DNA of 64,000 nucleotides, taken from positions 1 through 64,000 of the forward strand of contig CAIXBR010000015.1 of the NCBI GenBank assembly GCA_903917735.1. Direction: 5' to 3'. Positions 41,375 through 50,951 of the stretch are shown here, in pieces. The position numbers and the translations under genes were made by a program. Origin of the DNA: an uncultured Elusimicrobia bacterium (GTDB lineage Bacteria; Elusimicrobiota; Elusimicrobia; Elusimicrobiales; UBA9959). The notes beneath the pieces were generated by a model that was not told the origin of the DNA, made no database searches, and saw only the letters and a program-made list of their open reading frames with translations. How positions within the stretch are numbered: the stretch's first letter is position 1; each line of letters begins with the position of its first letter.

Positions 41375-42163
41375 TCAGTTAAAGTAGCAGCAGGTCATGA
41401 CTCCGCCCCAGTCTTCGCCCAGCACTATATACATGCCGTTGCCGTTGGAGGTCTGGTTCAGCGGAAGAAAACCCCACACGCGCGCTACACCGTCCCCCAT
41501 ATAACCGACAACGCGTGAGCCGGCCGGGCAGAAAGCCTGGCCGCCCACGCCGTATCCCATGCGGGAACATACGTTGGTAATATAATTCCCGGCGGTCATT
41601 ACCAGATTCCCGTTCTCTAATCTAAAATTCCCGTTCGCGATATGCATTTTTTCTGTCGGCCAGCTCGTGTTCACCCCCATATTGCCGCCCTGAGTTATTA
41701 CCATCTGCGGGGAGGTTATAAGCTGGCTGCCGGCCTGGGGCAGACCGAAGACCCAGCTGTTGCTGGAATCTATACCCATGGATTTAACCACATTGCCCTG
41801 GCGCGTCATGGCTATATAGCTGAGAGTAGAGCCGGAGGCCGGGCGGGTGACCCCAAAAGTGCCGTAGGCGGCGGTGTCCGCGGCGGCGGCGGGGTCGTTC
41901 ACCTGTGTTATGCCGGCCACGTGCAGCTTGCTGCCCGGCCCGGCTATGCCGATACCCACATTGCCGCCGTCCCGGGCTAGTAAAGTCTGGTTGGTGGTAA
42001 GCAGACTGACATAGCCGCCGTAAGGGGCCGGATAATAGGTGGTAAGGGTAAGGGTTTCAGAGCCTAGAAAACCCGGGTGCCAGGACAGCAAAAGAAGCGC
42101 CAGCAATAGTGTTATCTGCCTGCGGCTGAAATTCAGTTTTAGAGATATTTCTGTGGTTTCCAT
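41375..42163 (-). CDS. Exported TYYPAPYG-motif protein (Elusimicrobiota-type surface protein)
   Basis: 262 residues from the ATG at 42163, which has GGGGAGG upstream. A basic start and hydrophobic helix (about 17-30) form a signal, and the mature part opens with TLTTYYPAPYGGYVS, a motif I have seen repeatedly in Elusimicrobiota exported proteins. A Ser/Thr/Gly-rich region follows that resembles tail-fibre-like repeats (GNVGIGIAGPGSKLHVAG), then a cysteine-containing end (YITNVCSRMGYG, CPAGSRVV, MTCCYFN). It is probably a cell-surface or fibre protein. It is separated from the repeat-peptide locus by 38 bases on the same strand and has its own likely promoter. Confidence 0.7.
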   Translation of the reverse strand: METTEISLKLNFSRRQITLLLALLLLSWHPGFLGSETLTLTTYYPAPYGGYVSLLTTNQTLLARDGGNVGIGIAGPGSKLHVAGITQVNDPAAAADTAAYGTFGVTRPASGSTLSYIAMTRQGNVVKSMGIDSSNSWVFGLPQAGSQLITSPQMVITQGGNMGVNTSWPTEKMHIANGNFRLENGNLVMTAGNYITNVCSRMGYGVGGQAFCPAGSRVVGYMGDGVARVWGFLPLNQTSNGNGMYIVLGEDWGGVMTCCYFN

Positions 42164-42229
42164 AGAACCTCCCCGCCGGGACCGCTTGCCGGACAAAAAC
42201 GCGCCACAACCCCCGCAAACAGGCGCACC

Positions 42230-42235
42230 ATTATA
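42230..42235 (-). promoter_or_regulatory. Possible -10 element of the TYYPAPYG gene
   Basis: TATAAT on the minus strand about 65 bases before the ATG at 42163. TTTATA 16 bases upstream is a poor -35; TTGAAA stands too far (22 bases). It is the only promoter-like site seen upstream of the His-Xaa-Ser locus. Confidence 0.4.
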
Positions 42236-42347
42236 GTCTAGCAGAAAAGAATATAAATTTCAACGGGAAGATTATTATCTATATGATATGCCAAATTGAC
42301 GGATGAAGACGACAGAAGGCAGGAGGGCGACAGAAGGCCACAAAAGT

Positions 42348-42374
42348 AAGAGGACCGCCCCAGGCAGTCCTCTT
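42348..42374 (-). terminator. Intrinsic terminator after the PhoH-like gene
   Basis: A 12-bp stem (AAGAGGACTGCC with its complement, one G-U pair in the minus-strand RNA) and a 3-base loop, with CTTTTG following. It lies 47 bases past the stop of the PhoH-like gene. Confidence 0.8.
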
Positions 42375-42420
42375 CTTTTTCTTACCCCGTTGCTTTCCGC
42401 AGCCTTCCAGCTTTCCGTTA

Positions 42421-43722
42421 CTACAGAAGTTCAGCAACAAGAGCCGCCAGCTGGCTGCGCTCGGTCTTGGTGAAGGTCAGGTGACCGTACAGTTTCTGGC
42501 CGCGCATCCGGTCCACTATGTAGGTGAGGCCGTTCGAAGCGATATCCAGGTAGGGGTTGTCTATCTGGTACGGATCGCCCGTCACAACCACCTTGGTGCC
42601 TTCTCCGGCGCGCGAAAGTATGGTCTTTATCTCGTGCGGGGTCAGGTTCTGTGCATCGTCCACTATCATGTACTGCTTCGGGAGCGAGCGTCCGCGGATA
42701 TGCGTCACCGAAGCGATCTCTATCTTCTCGTTCTGCAGCAGGTACTCGAATTTCTCTATGGCGCCCTCCGGGTGGCGCTTGTCCATCACGAACTCTAAGT
42801 TGTCATAGATGGCGCCCATCCAGGTGGCAAGCTTCTCTTCCTTAGTACCGGGGATGTAGCCGATATCCTTGCCCACCGGGACTATCGGGCGGCAGATGAT
42901 GAGCTTGCGGTAGACGTTCTCTTCCACGGCTTTCTGCAGGCCGCAGACCAGTGTCATCAGGGTCTTGCCGGTGCCGGCGGCGCCCAACAGCGTGACCAGC
43001 TTCACGGAATCGTCCAGCAGCAGCTCCATAGCGCAGCGCTGCTCCTTGTTGATGGGGCGGATGCCCCAAGGGGAGGGTTCGGGCCCCAGCGCGCGGATCT
43101 TGGAAGTATCGGAGGGGTCCACGCGGCCCATGGCGGACTTTTTCGGGTCCTCCTTGGAGCGCAGCACCACGAATTCGTTGGGAGACAGGTTCTCGTCCGG
43201 GCTGGCTATAACATGGTCTTTGTAGAACTTGTCGACATCGGCGCTCGAGGTGTCAATGGTCACTAGGCCCGGGTACAGCTCGTCTACGTTCACCTTGCCG
43301 GCCTCATAATCTTCGGAGACCAGGCCTACGGCTTCGGCCTTCAGGCGCAGGTTTATGTCCTTGGTCACCAGAATGGCGCTGTGCTTCTTCTGTTCGTACC
43401 AGTAGGCGGTGTTCAGGATGCGGTTGTCCATCTCCAGCAACTTGAATTCCTTGGGCAGCACCTGCACGTGGTCCAGGTCTACGATCAGCGTGCCGCCGGC
43501 ATCGGTCTTGACGCCGGTGTTCAGCTTGCCCTTGGTCCTGAACTCGTCCAGCTTGCGCGAGACGATGCGGGCGCTCTTGCCGCGCTCGTCCGCTGTGTGC
43601 TTAAAGTTATCCAGCTCCTCAATGACCGAGATCGGGATCACCACTGTGTTTTCTTCAAATTTCGTGAAGGAAAGGGGGTCATGTATCAACACATTCGTGT
43701 CAAGTATGTAGACTTTTTTCAT
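42421..43722 (-). CDS. PIN-PhoH family ATPase / putative ribonuclease
   Basis: 433 residues from the ATG at 43722 with GGAG upstream; the longer frame lacks a ribosome site. An N-terminal PIN domain opens with YILDTNVLIHDP (acidic nuclease residues) and includes VTKDINLRLKAEA. The PhoH ATPase follows with Walker A LGAAGTGKT and the Asp-rich VDDAQNLTPHE. This PIN-PhoH (PhoH2/YlaK-type) arrangement is linked to RNA unwinding and cleavage and to toxin-antitoxin-like control. It is divergently arranged to bamA and has its own terminator. Confidence 0.9.
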   Translation of the reverse strand: MKKVYILDTNVLIHDPLSFTKFEENTVVIPISVIEELDNFKHTADERGKSARIVSRKLDEFRTKGKLNTGVKTDAGGTLIVDLDHVQVLPKEFKLLEMDNRILNTAYWYEQKKHSAILVTKDINLRLKAEAVGLVSEDYEAGKVNVDELYPGLVTIDTSSADVDKFYKDHVIASPDENLSPNEFVVLRSKEDPKKSAMGRVDPSDTSKIRALGPEPSPWGIRPINKEQRCAMELLLDDSVKLVTLLGAAGTGKTLMTLVCGLQKAVEENVYRKLIICRPIVPVGKDIGYIPGTKEEKLATWMGAIYDNLEFVMDKRHPEGAIEKFEYLLQNEKIEIASVTHIRGRSLPKQYMIVDDAQNLTPHEIKTILSRAGEGTKVVVTGDPYQIDNPYLDIASNGLTYIVDRMRGQKLYGHLTFTKTERSQLAALVAELL

Positions 43723-44000
43723 TATTTTCTCCGTTAACTGACCAGCACCGCAAGCATGCCCGCTCCGGCCGGAAGGCTCATGGAGCGAACCCTGCGGCTT
43801 CGCGCCCCAACGATGCAACCGTTCAAGTCCCCGGCCCGTAGTACTAGCGTTGGCAATACCAAACTCCGCTAATTTTAGCATAAAAAACGGAAATGGCGGA
43901 TTTATATGAGCCGGCAAAAATAGTAAGATACCTGTTGATGCGCCCTAAAGCCCGCCAAGAGACTTCAGCTGCCCGGGCCGATGCCTATTTTAAGGATATG
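43723..44000. other. Intergenic region between the phoH-like and bamA genes
   Basis: 278 bases that must hold the divergent promoters of both genes. I see GCTAATTTTAGC, a short imperfect palindrome near 43870, and no sigma-70 site that I would defend. The stretch at 43800-43850 looks superficially like part of a tRNA but does not fold as one. Confidence 0.35.
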
Positions 44001-46517
44001 ATGAAAAAAACATTGCTTCTGCTTCTATTGACCGCAGCCGCCGTCCTTCCGATTTCAGCGCAGACCCCCGCCCAGCCTCAACAGCAGTCCCCTTCTGCCA
44101 CCCCGGCTGCCCCCCCCCCTGCACAGCCAGCGCCGCAGACCCCGCCCGTGCTGCCGGGGATGACGCCCCCTCCCCAGCCGGCGCAGTCGCAACCCGCGGC
44201 CGTTCTGCCCGGGATGACGTCCCTGCCCCAGCTGGTCCCGACGGAAGCGCCCAAAGAAGCCGCCGCGGGCCCGTGGGAAGTAGCGGAAACTGCAGTAAAA
44301 GGCAACCAGAACCTTAAACCCAAAGCTATATTATCCACGGGAAAGGCCAAGAAAGGCCGCCTTTATAAACAGTCGTTCGTAAGCCAGGATATAGAAGCCA
44401 TATTAGGCCTCGGCAGCGTGGAAAAGGTCTCCGTAGACATAGAGGAACTGGAGGGCCGAGCCTCCTCCACTAAATTCGCTGACGTTCTCGGTTCCACAAA
44501 ACCGGTCAGGATAACCTACATAATATCCGAAAAACCGATGATAAAGACCATCACGGTCTCCGGCGCCAACGGCCTGTCGAAGTCCTCGGTCAAGGACGAG
44601 ATGACCCTGAAGGAAAAAGATTTCTTCGACGAGCTGAAGGTACGCGAGGACCTGATAAAGATCACAGACAAATACCACGAAAAGGGCTTTATAGACGCAA
44701 AGACCGATTACAATGTCAAGTTCGACACCGCGGCGGCGCTCTGCTTCCTCACCATTTCGGTGACGGAGGGGAAGAAGGCCAAGGTGGCCGTAGTGGAGAT
44801 AGCCGGCGCGGCGGGCTTCAAACAAAAGAAATTGGTGGGGAAGCTCAAGAACCGCCCCAAGAAGATCTACTCGCCGCAGGATATGGACGCGGACATGAAA
44901 GCGCTGGAGGCATTCTACAAGGACAACGGCTACGGCGACTTCAAGATAAATTCCTCAAGCGTGACCTTCAACGACGACCGCTCCAGCGTAACCATCAGGC
45001 TCGCCGTAACCGAAGGCTCGAAGCAGCGGTTCGGCGCCACTTTCTTTACGGGCAGCACGGTTTACCTGCCGAGCGAGCTGGCCCCCGCCATTGAGTACAG
45101 CCGGGGCAAGCTTTTTAACCAGGAACATTTTGACGAGACGCTGCACGCCATACAGGACAAGTACGCGGACAAGGGATATCTCAAGGCCGCCATCGTCCCG
45201 GACAAGGCCTACAACGAGAAGACCGGAGAAACGGACGTCACATTCAACATCACCGAAAACAGCCAGATCTTCGTGGACCACGTGGATGTTGAGGGCAACA
45301 AAGCCACCAAGACCTATGTGCTGAAGCGCGAAATAACGCAGAAAGAGGGGGAGGTCTTCAGCTCCTCCAAGATACGCCGCAGCCAGGAGAAGATCTTCAA
45401 CCTGGGCTTTATAGACGACGTCAGCCCGGTGATAAACCCGACCCAGGACCCCAACAAGGTGGACCTGGTCTTCGACGTGACTGAAGGCAAGCCGGGAATG
45501 CTGACCGCCGGCGCCGGCATCTCTTCCACCGACGGGCTGGTAGGCACGCTTTCGCTTTCGCACATGAACCTTTTCGGCCGCGCCTACAAGACCTCCCTCA
45601 GCTGGAACTTCGGCAAGAAGGTGCAGGACTACTACCTGAGCTGGTCCACACCGTGGGTGGGCGACAGCCCCACCACCCTGGGCGCCGATATCTTCAACAC
45701 GCGGCATTTTATGCCGTACCAGACCACGCTGGAGGCCTACACCCAGAAGCGCTCCGGCGGCAAAATAACCGTGGCGCCCCGCTTCAGCGACGATAAATAT
45801 CACCTGACCACTTCCTACACTTACGAAAAAGTGCGCATTTCGGCCGTTGACGACCTCTACACCGGAGTACTGACCCCCGGGACCAGCATCACTTCGTCCC
45901 TCTATGTGGAATTCGCCCGCGACACGCGCGATAACAACCTGGACCCCACCCGCGGCTGCCGCACTTCCCTGGGAGTGGAATACGCCGGCGGGCTGCTGCA
46001 GGGGCAGGTGAACTATTACAAGCCGACCTTCGCCCACAGCTACAACCTGAAGCTGTTCTCCATCGACGAATATCCGTTCGTGATGGCTGTCGGCAACAGG
46101 ATGAGCTACGTGGACAGTTTCGGAGCCACCAAGAGCGTGCCGGTATACGAGCGTTTCTTCCTGGGCGGCGCGGACACCGTGCGCGGCTACTCCAACAACG
46201 GGCAGATAGGGCCCCTGAACGGCGGCTCGGTCTACGACGTCGCCAACGTGGAGTTTAAATTCCCGCTGGCCCGCGAGCACAAGCGCACGATAGTTCAATG
46301 GGCGTTCTTCTTCGACGTCGGCAATTCCTGGGACGGGTTCAACAAAGTAAGCGCGCGCTTCGGCACCGGCGCCACCAACCTTAAGGCCGGCGCGGGCTTC
46401 GGCATACGTTTTACCACGCCCGCCTTCCCGATAAGGCTTGACTGGGGCTACGGCTTCAACCACAAGCCGGGCGAGCAGCGCTCGGATATCTATTTCACGA
46501 TGGGAAATCTGTTCTAA
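44001..46517 (+). CDS. bamA: Outer-membrane assembly factor BamA
   Basis: 838 residues from the ATG at 44001 (AAGG just upstream; another ATG lies one codon earlier). After a signal peptide (about 1-20) there is a Pro/Ala/Gln-rich linker with two VLPGMT repeats (to about 85), unusual for BamA. Five POTRA domains follow (about 90-440), with phrases such as VDHVDVEGNKATKTYVLKR and SSSKIRRSQEKIFNLGFID, then the 16-strand barrel ending in IYFTMGNLF, with an aromatic C-terminal residue as needed for outer-membrane insertion. The conserved loop GGADTVRGY (VRGF-type) is present. It folds outer-membrane proteins and heads the lipid A operon. Confidence 0.93.
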   Translation: MKKTLLLLLLTAAAVLPISAQTPAQPQQQSPSATPAAPPPAQPAPQTPPVLPGMTPPPQPAQSQPAAVLPGMTSLPQLVPTEAPKEAAAGPWEVAETAVKGNQNLKPKAILSTGKAKKGRLYKQSFVSQDIEAILGLGSVEKVSVDIEELEGRASSTKFADVLGSTKPVRITYIISEKPMIKTITVSGANGLSKSSVKDEMTLKEKDFFDELKVREDLIKITDKYHEKGFIDAKTDYNVKFDTAAALCFLTISVTEGKKAKVAVVEIAGAAGFKQKKLVGKLKNRPKKIYSPQDMDADMKALEAFYKDNGYGDFKINSSSVTFNDDRSSVTIRLAVTEGSKQRFGATFFTGSTVYLPSELAPAIEYSRGKLFNQEHFDETLHAIQDKYADKGYLKAAIVPDKAYNEKTGETDVTFNITENSQIFVDHVDVEGNKATKTYVLKREITQKEGEVFSSSKIRRSQEKIFNLGFIDDVSPVINPTQDPNKVDLVFDVTEGKPGMLTAGAGISSTDGLVGTLSLSHMNLFGRAYKTSLSWNFGKKVQDYYLSWSTPWVGDSPTTLGADIFNTRHFMPYQTTLEAYTQKRSGGKITVAPRFSDDKYHLTTSYTYEKVRISAVDDLYTGVLTPGTSITSSLYVEFARDTRDNNLDPTRGCRTSLGVEYAGGLLQGQVNYYKPTFAHSYNLKLFSIDEYPFVMAVGNRMSYVDSFGATKSVPVYERFFLGGADTVRGYSNNGQIGPLNGGSVYDVANVEFKFPLAREHKRTIVQWAFFFDVGNSWDGFNKVSARFGTGATNLKAGAGFGIRFTTPAFPIRLDWGYGFNHKPGEQRSDIYFTMGNLF

Positions 46518-46579
46518 ACGATAACAAAGGAATCCGCAGAAGGCCGCGGAAGGCAACTGAAGGCCTACGGAAGGAAAAA

Positions 46580-47584
46580 ATGAAAAAGATTATTTTCATA
46601 TCTCTCCTGGCGCTGGTACCGTTTAAAGCGCAGGCGCTGGAACTGCTGCTGGAGGAGAACCGCGGCGAATCCGGGACGATAGGCTACGTGGACATAGACC
46701 GGGTGTTTAAGGAATATTCCGGCACCACCGGCGCCCGGGAAGAATTCATTTCGGAGATAAAGAAAAAGGAAGATGACCTTAACCTTAAAAAAACGGCCGT
46801 CTTCACGCTTAAGGCCGAAATAGCCAAGCTCCGGCAGGAACGAGAATTCGCCCTTACGCTGCCCTCGCTCCTTGAAACGCAGCGCAGCGTGGTTGAAGCC
46901 GCTGCTGCTACGGCCGCCGCAGCGGCAGCGGCGGCAACCGCAGCTGCCGTACAGGCTTTGACGCAGACCATTCAGGTTTCCACACAGGCTCCGGCGGTGC
47001 AGGCCTCAACCCAGACCCCGGCAGTGCAGGGCTCAACCCAGGCCCCGGCGGTGCAGGCCTCAACCCAGGCCCCGGCGGTGCAGGCCTCAACTCAGGCCCC
47101 GGCGGTGCAGGCCTCAACTCAGACACCAACTCTGCCTCCCCAGGTCCAGCCCCATGCCGCTCCAGCCACGGCAGCGGCGGTATCCATTTCCGCGCCTACG
47201 GCCCTGCCACCGGGAGTTGCCGCTCTGCCCGGGATGGACGGAATAGATATGCCGGGCATAGCCAAGGTTCCGGTCAGCCATTTCAAGTTCTCCGTCTCCA
47301 CCTCCGTACCGGAAATAGAAGCCGTGCTGCTGAAGAAAGAAGCGGAACTGAAAACCGACGAGGAGGAACTGCGCGTCTCCCAGAAACAGGCCGAGCGCGA
47401 CCTTCTTGATTACGAAAGCCGGAAGAGCGAAATATTGTTAGGCCGCATCTATGTGGCTCTTAAAGAACTGGCGGTGAAAGAAGAGGTCAGCGTGATAGTG
47501 GACAAGCGCAATATCCTCTTCGGCCAGAACGCCGTGGACCTCACGGGAAAACTTCTGAAAAAACTCGAGGAGAACGGCATATGA
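46580..47584 (+). CDS. OmpH/Skp-family periplasmic chaperone with long Ala/Pro/Gln insertion
   Basis: 334 residues. A signal peptide (1-18) is followed by [13 protein letters not shown], the Skp/OmpH start, and a coiled coil rich in KK/EE. Between the two coiled-coil arms (about 105-235) sits a low-complexity insert made largely of nine-residue [13 protein letters not shown] repeats. The second arm resumes near [20 protein letters not shown] and the chain ends with the typical [11 protein letters not shown]. Normal Skp is about 160-190 residues, so the insert doubles its size. It holds outer-membrane proteins in the periplasm for BamA, whose gene is 62 bases upstream. Stop and lpxD start overlap (ATGA). 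Confidence 0.82.
   Translation: MKKIIFISLLALVPFKAQALELLLEENRGESGTIGYVDIDRVFKEYSGTTGAREEFISEIKKKEDDLNLKKTAVFTLKAEIAKLRQEREFALTLPSLLETQRSVVEAAAATAAAAAAAATAAAVQALTQTIQVSTQAPAVQASTQTPAVQGSTQAPAVQASTQAPAVQASTQAPAVQASTQTPTLPPQVQPHAAPATAAAVSISAPTALPPGVAALPGMDGIDMPGIAKVPVSHFKFSVSTSVPEIEAVLLKKEAELKTDEEELRVSQKQAERDLLDYESRKSEILLGRIYVALKELAVKEEVSVIVDKRNILFGQNAVDLTGKLLKKLEENGI
46985..47119 (+). repeat. Five tandem 27-bp repeats inside the Skp-like gene
   Basis: Five head-to-tail 27-base units, starting at 46985, 47012, 47039, 47066 and 47093, each encoding nine residues of the type QAPAVQAST. Units 4 and 5 are identical and unit 3 differs from them by one base, so the array is recent and probably variable in copy number. 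Confidence 0.9.
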
Positions 47585-48609
47585 ACCTGACCGCCGCCGA
47601 CATAGCGAAGCTGGCGGAGGGCCCGCTCAAAGGCGACGGGGCCCGGCCCATAGCCGGCGCAGCGCCCCTTGAGAAAGCCGGGCCGTCGGACATGGCTTTC
47701 CTTGCCGACACGGCCATGGCCGCCCGGGCCGCAGCATGCCAGGCCGGCTGCCTGCTGGCCCCGCTGGGCGCCGAAGAACTCCTGAAAGATTTCAAAGGCG
47801 CGCTGATTTTCACTAAAAACCCCAAATACGTTTTCATGCTGGCCCTGCGCCTGATTGAAACCGCCGCGCGCCCCCTGCCCGAACCCGGCATCCACCCCGC
47901 CGCCACGGTCTCCCCTAAAGCTTCCGTCGGCGCTAACGTACATATCGGCCCCTGCGCCGTTGTAGAAGAAGGCGCCGTGCTTGGAGCGAACTCCATAATA
48001 GGCGCCCAGAGCTACGTAGGCCGCAACGCCAGAATAGGCGCGCGCACCAGGCTCTATCCCGGAGTAAAGATAATGGACGCCTGTGAAATAGGCATAGAGG
48101 TAATAATACACGCCGGCGCGGTAATAGGTTCCGACGGCTACGGGTACATCTCCCCGCGCGGCACCCATGAAAAGATACCGCAGCTGGGCAAAGTCGTAAT
48201 TGAGGACAAGGTGGAGATAGGCGCCAACACCGCCATAGACCGGGCCGCGCTGGAAATCACGCTGGTAGGCGCCGGCACGAAGATAGACAATTTAGTGCAC
48301 ATAGCGCACAACGTAAAGATCGGGAAGAACTGCCTGATAATAGCGCAGGCCGGCATAGCCGGGTCCACCGTTATAGGCGACAACGTCATAATAGCCGGCC
48401 AGGCAGGCATCTCCGACCACCTCACCATCGGGGACAACACCGTGATAATGGCCAAGACCGGCGTTATGAGCGACCTCGGCCCCAACCAGCTGGTCTTCGG
48501 CCACACCGCCCGCCCGCGTCTGCAGGCCATGAAAGTGGAAGCTTTACTGAACAAACTCCCCGACATGCACCGCACGCTGAACAAAATAAAGAAACAGCTG
48601 GGGATCTGA
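47581..48609 (+). CDS. lpxD: LpxD, UDP-3-O-acylglucosamine N-acyltransferase
   Basis: 342 residues, typical length. The N-terminal uridine-binding part (about 1-100) includes [11 protein letters not shown] and is followed by a long left-handed beta-helix of hexapeptide repeats; the catalytic His region is seen in IGSDGYGY and [13 protein letters not shown]. It adds the N-linked hydroxyacyl chain in the third step of lipid A synthesis, in the cytosol. Its ATG overlaps the Skp-like stop. After it comes repeat copy E, then lpxC. Confidence 0.93.
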   Translation: MNLTAADIAKLAEGPLKGDGARPIAGAAPLEKAGPSDMAFLADTAMAARAAACQAGCLLAPLGAEELLKDFKGALIFTKNPKYVFMLALRLIETAARPLPEPGIHPAATVSPKASVGANVHIGPCAVVEEGAVLGANSIIGAQSYVGRNARIGARTRLYPGVKIMDACEIGIEVIIHAGAVIGSDGYGYISPRGTHEKIPQLGKVVIEDKVEIGANTAIDRAALEITLVGAGTKIDNLVHIAHNVKIGKNCLIIAQAGIAGSTVIGDNVIIAGQAGISDHLTIGDNTVIMAKTGVMSDLGPNQLVFGHTARPRLQAMKVEALLNKLPDMHRTLNKIKKQLGI

Positions 48610-48649
48610 GAGCGTTCTTTTTTAAGACTGCAGGAGCCTGCGCGCCCAA

Positions 48650-48785
48650 GGGGGCTGGTAAGGGTATGGGCCCGTCGGGCACGGGGTCGGCCACACCGTG
48701 GCCGCCACACCCCACTCGCCCTCCGCGCTTACGCAAGCGTCGGGCTCCGTGAGGGCCCGCCGAACCCATACCCTTACCAGCCCCC
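48650..48785. repeat. Dispersed structured element, copy E
   Basis: 136 bp with perfect 21-base inverted arms (48650-48670 and 48765-48785). First inner hairpin CGGCCAC/GTGGCCG; the second has GCCC/GGGC in place of the GGCTCGGC/GCCGAGCC of copy F, both strands having changed. It fills most of the 206-base gap between lpxD and lpxC. Confidence 0.92.
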
Positions 48786-48815
48786 AGCTTTTTACAGGCC
48801 ATTCGTCTACAACCA

Positions 48816-49655
48816 ATGCGAAAAACAATAAAATCACCGGCGACCATAGAAGGGATTGGCCTTCACAAGGGGAAGCCCGCCCGCGTCTCCTTCCTGCCCG
48901 TTCCTGGCCCCACCGGCTACCGGTTCATAAGCCCCCTCTTCAAAGAACCGCTCCCCGCCCGCCTCGACAAAGTCTCAGGCACGGTCCGCGGCACCAACAT
49001 CAGCGACGGCAAGAACACTATCTGCACCGTAGAGCACCTGCTCTCCGCCGCCGCCGGGCTCGGCATCGACGACCTCGATATAGAAATAACCGGCGAAGAA
49101 CCTCCCGCCGCCGACGGCTCCGCCCTACCCTTCGCCACCGCCCTGCTGAAGGCCGGCATACAGGAAAAACCAGAACAGCAGCGCGGAGCCCTGGAGCTGA
49201 AAGGCCTACTCGAAATGGCCAAAGGCGAAACCCGCTACCTGGCCCGGCCCGCGCAGGACGGCGTATTCTTCAGGCTCACCTACGACTACCCGCATTCTCT
49301 GGTAGGCACACAGGTAATAGAATTCACGCTTACCCCGGAAGAATACCTGGTGCGCGTAGCCCCCGCCCGCACCTTCGGCTTCTCGCATGAGATCGAAGCC
49401 CTTAAAGCCGCCGGGCTCGCCCTGGGCGGCTCGCTCGAGAACGCCATAGTCATAAATGAAAAGGAAATACTGGCCAAAGGCGGCTTGCGCTTCACCGACG
49501 AATTCGCCCGCCACAAACTTCTGGACCTCATAGGGGACCTGGCCCTGGCCGGCCTGCCCTTAAAGAATATCTATATAGAAGCCGTGCGCCCCGGGCACGC
49601 CGGCAATGTCAATTTTGCTAAACTATTATCAGAAAGGGCGTTAAACCATGACTGA
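48816..49655 (+). CDS. lpxC: LpxC, UDP-3-O-acyl-N-acetylglucosamine deacetylase
   Basis: 279 residues. IEGIGLHKGKPARV opens the first domain; VEHLLSAAAG gives the first zinc His and FARHKLLDLIGDLAL gives the second His and the Asp, as in LpxC. It carries out the committed step of lipid A synthesis. It is slightly shorter than the E. coli enzyme (about 305). The start follows repeat copy E by 30 bases with no clear ribosome site. Its end overlaps the fabZ start by eight bases. Confidence 0.93.
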   Translation: MRKTIKSPATIEGIGLHKGKPARVSFLPVPGPTGYRFISPLFKEPLPARLDKVSGTVRGTNISDGKNTICTVEHLLSAAAGLGIDDLDIEITGEEPPAADGSALPFATALLKAGIQEKPEQQRGALELKGLLEMAKGETRYLARPAQDGVFFRLTYDYPHSLVGTQVIEFTLTPEEYLVRVAPARTFGFSHEIEALKAAGLALGGSLENAIVINEKEILAKGGLRFTDEFARHKLLDLIGDLALAGLPLKNIYIEAVRPGHAGNVNFAKLLSERALNHD

Positions 49656-50109
49656 AACAAAACCCCGCCACTATAAGCCGGTCCGCGTCATTCCCTGCGA
49701 GGAAATACTCAAGATCATCCCCCACCGCTACCCTTTCATGATGGTAGACCGCGTAGAAGTGGTGGAGGAAGGCAAATACTGCGTCGGCGTCAAATGCGTC
49801 AGCGCCAACGAGCTCTATTTCCACGGCCATTTCCCTGAAAAACCGATAATGCCAGGCGTGCTGATGCTGGAAGGCATGGCCCAGACCGCGGCGGCCATGA
49901 TGATGGACCTCCCTGAGACGAAGGGCCGCCTTGGTTTCTTCGCCGGCATAAGCCGGGCCAAGTTCCGCCGCCAGGTAGTGCCCGGCGACGTGCTCAAGAT
50001 GCACGTGGAGATCCTCCGCGTGAAAAGCCACCTCGGCAAGGTCCGGGCCCAGGCCTGGGTAGGAGACGAGTCCGCGGCCGAAGCCGAGCTGACCTTCGCG
50101 ATAGGCTGA
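49648..50109 (+). CDS. fabZ: FabZ, 3-hydroxyacyl-ACP dehydratase
   Basis: 153 residues. HRYPFMMVDRV and HFPEKPIMPGVLMLEGMAQ contain the hot-dog-fold catalytic His and Glu region. FabZ dehydrates 3-hydroxyacyl-ACP in fatty-acid synthesis and competes with LpxA/LpxD for that substrate, which explains its common position between lpxC and lpxA. It overlaps lpxC by eight bases and lies 29 bases before lpxA, which has GGAGG. Confidence 0.94.
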   Translation: MTETKPRHYKPVRVIPCEEILKIIPHRYPFMMVDRVEVVEEGKYCVGVKCVSANELYFHGHFPEKPIMPGVLMLEGMAQTAAAMMMDLPETKGRLGFFAGISRAKFRRQVVPGDVLKMHVEILRVKSHLGKVRAQAWVGDESAAEAELTFAIG

Positions 50110-50138
50110 GGCTTCCCGAGATTTTTGGAGGAGATAAA

Positions 50139-50951
50139 ATGGCTACCAAGATACACCCCACAGCGGTAATAGACCCCAAGGCCCAGATCGACCACGACGT
50201 AGAGATAGGCCCGTTCACCGTTATCGGCGAAGACGTGCAGATAGGCGCCGGCACCAGGATCGGCCCCCAGTGCATCATAGAATTCTCAACGCTCGGCAAG
50301 AACAACTGGCTCACCGGCGCCGCCTACGTCGGCATGCCGCCGCAGGACTGGTCCTACCACGGCGAGCACACCCGCTTCACCATGGGCGACGGCAACGTCA
50401 TCCGCGAGAACGTCACGCTGCACCGCGGCTCCCACGCCACCAATCTCACCTCGATGGGTTCCAACTGCATGCTGATGGCCAACTCCCACGTGGGCCACGA
50501 CGGCCGCATAGGCAACAACGTCATCCTGGTCAACTGCTCCTCCCCCGCCGGCCACGTGCAGATAGGCGACCGCGCCACCATCTCGGGGCTCGTCGGCATA
50601 CACCAGTTCACCCGCATAGGCGCGTACGCCATGGTCTCCGGCGGCGGCATGGTGAACCAGGACATCCTCCCCTACGTGATAGCCCAGGGCGACCGCGCCC
50701 GCCCGGTGACGCTCAACCTGGTGGGCCTGCGCCGCAACGGCTTCACTAAGGAACAGATAAAGGCCATAAAGCACGTCTTCAAAACACTCTTCTTCCAGAA
50801 CCTAATGCTGAAGGACGCCGTAGCGAAGCTCCGCGCGGAGAACCTGCCGCCAGAAGCCGCACTGATGCTGGACTTCGTGGAAGGCTCCAAGCGCGGCATA
50901 GCCCGCCCCCGCAGGAACGCGCGCGAGCTTGAAACCGCGGCCAACGACTAA
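50139..50951 (+). CDS. lpxA: LpxA, UDP-N-acetylglucosamine acyltransferase
   Basis: 270 residues with GGAGGAG nine bases before ATG. A left-handed beta-helix of hexapeptide repeats starts at once (IHPTAVIDPKAQIDHDVEIG) and the catalytic-His region is seen in MANSHVGHDGRIG; the helical C-terminal domain begins near LRRNGFTKEQIKAIK. It starts lipid A synthesis by O-acylating UDP-GlcNAc. The next gene starts directly after its stop codon. Confidence 0.94.
   Translation: MATKIHPTAVIDPKAQIDHDVEIGPFTVIGEDVQIGAGTRIGPQCIIEFSTLGKNNWLTGAAYVGMPPQDWSYHGEHTRFTMGDGNVIRENVTLHRGSHATNLTSMGSNCMLMANSHVGHDGRIGNNVILVNCSSPAGHVQIGDRATISGLVGIHQFTRIGAYAMVSGGGMVNQDILPYVIAQGDRARPVTLNLVGLRRNGFTKEQIKAIKHVFKTLFFQNLMLKDAVAKLRAENLPPEAALMLDFVEGSKRGIARPRRNARELETAAND

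Noticed and set aside
43790..43860. tRNA-like sequence (GTTCAAGTCC followed by a C/G-rich stretch)
   Set aside because: The bases around it do not form T-stem, anticodon stem or acceptor stem pairings.
44955..46556. Minus-strand ORF of over 500 codons opposite bamA
   Set aside because: Antisense shadow; the plus frame has clear POTRA and barrel features.
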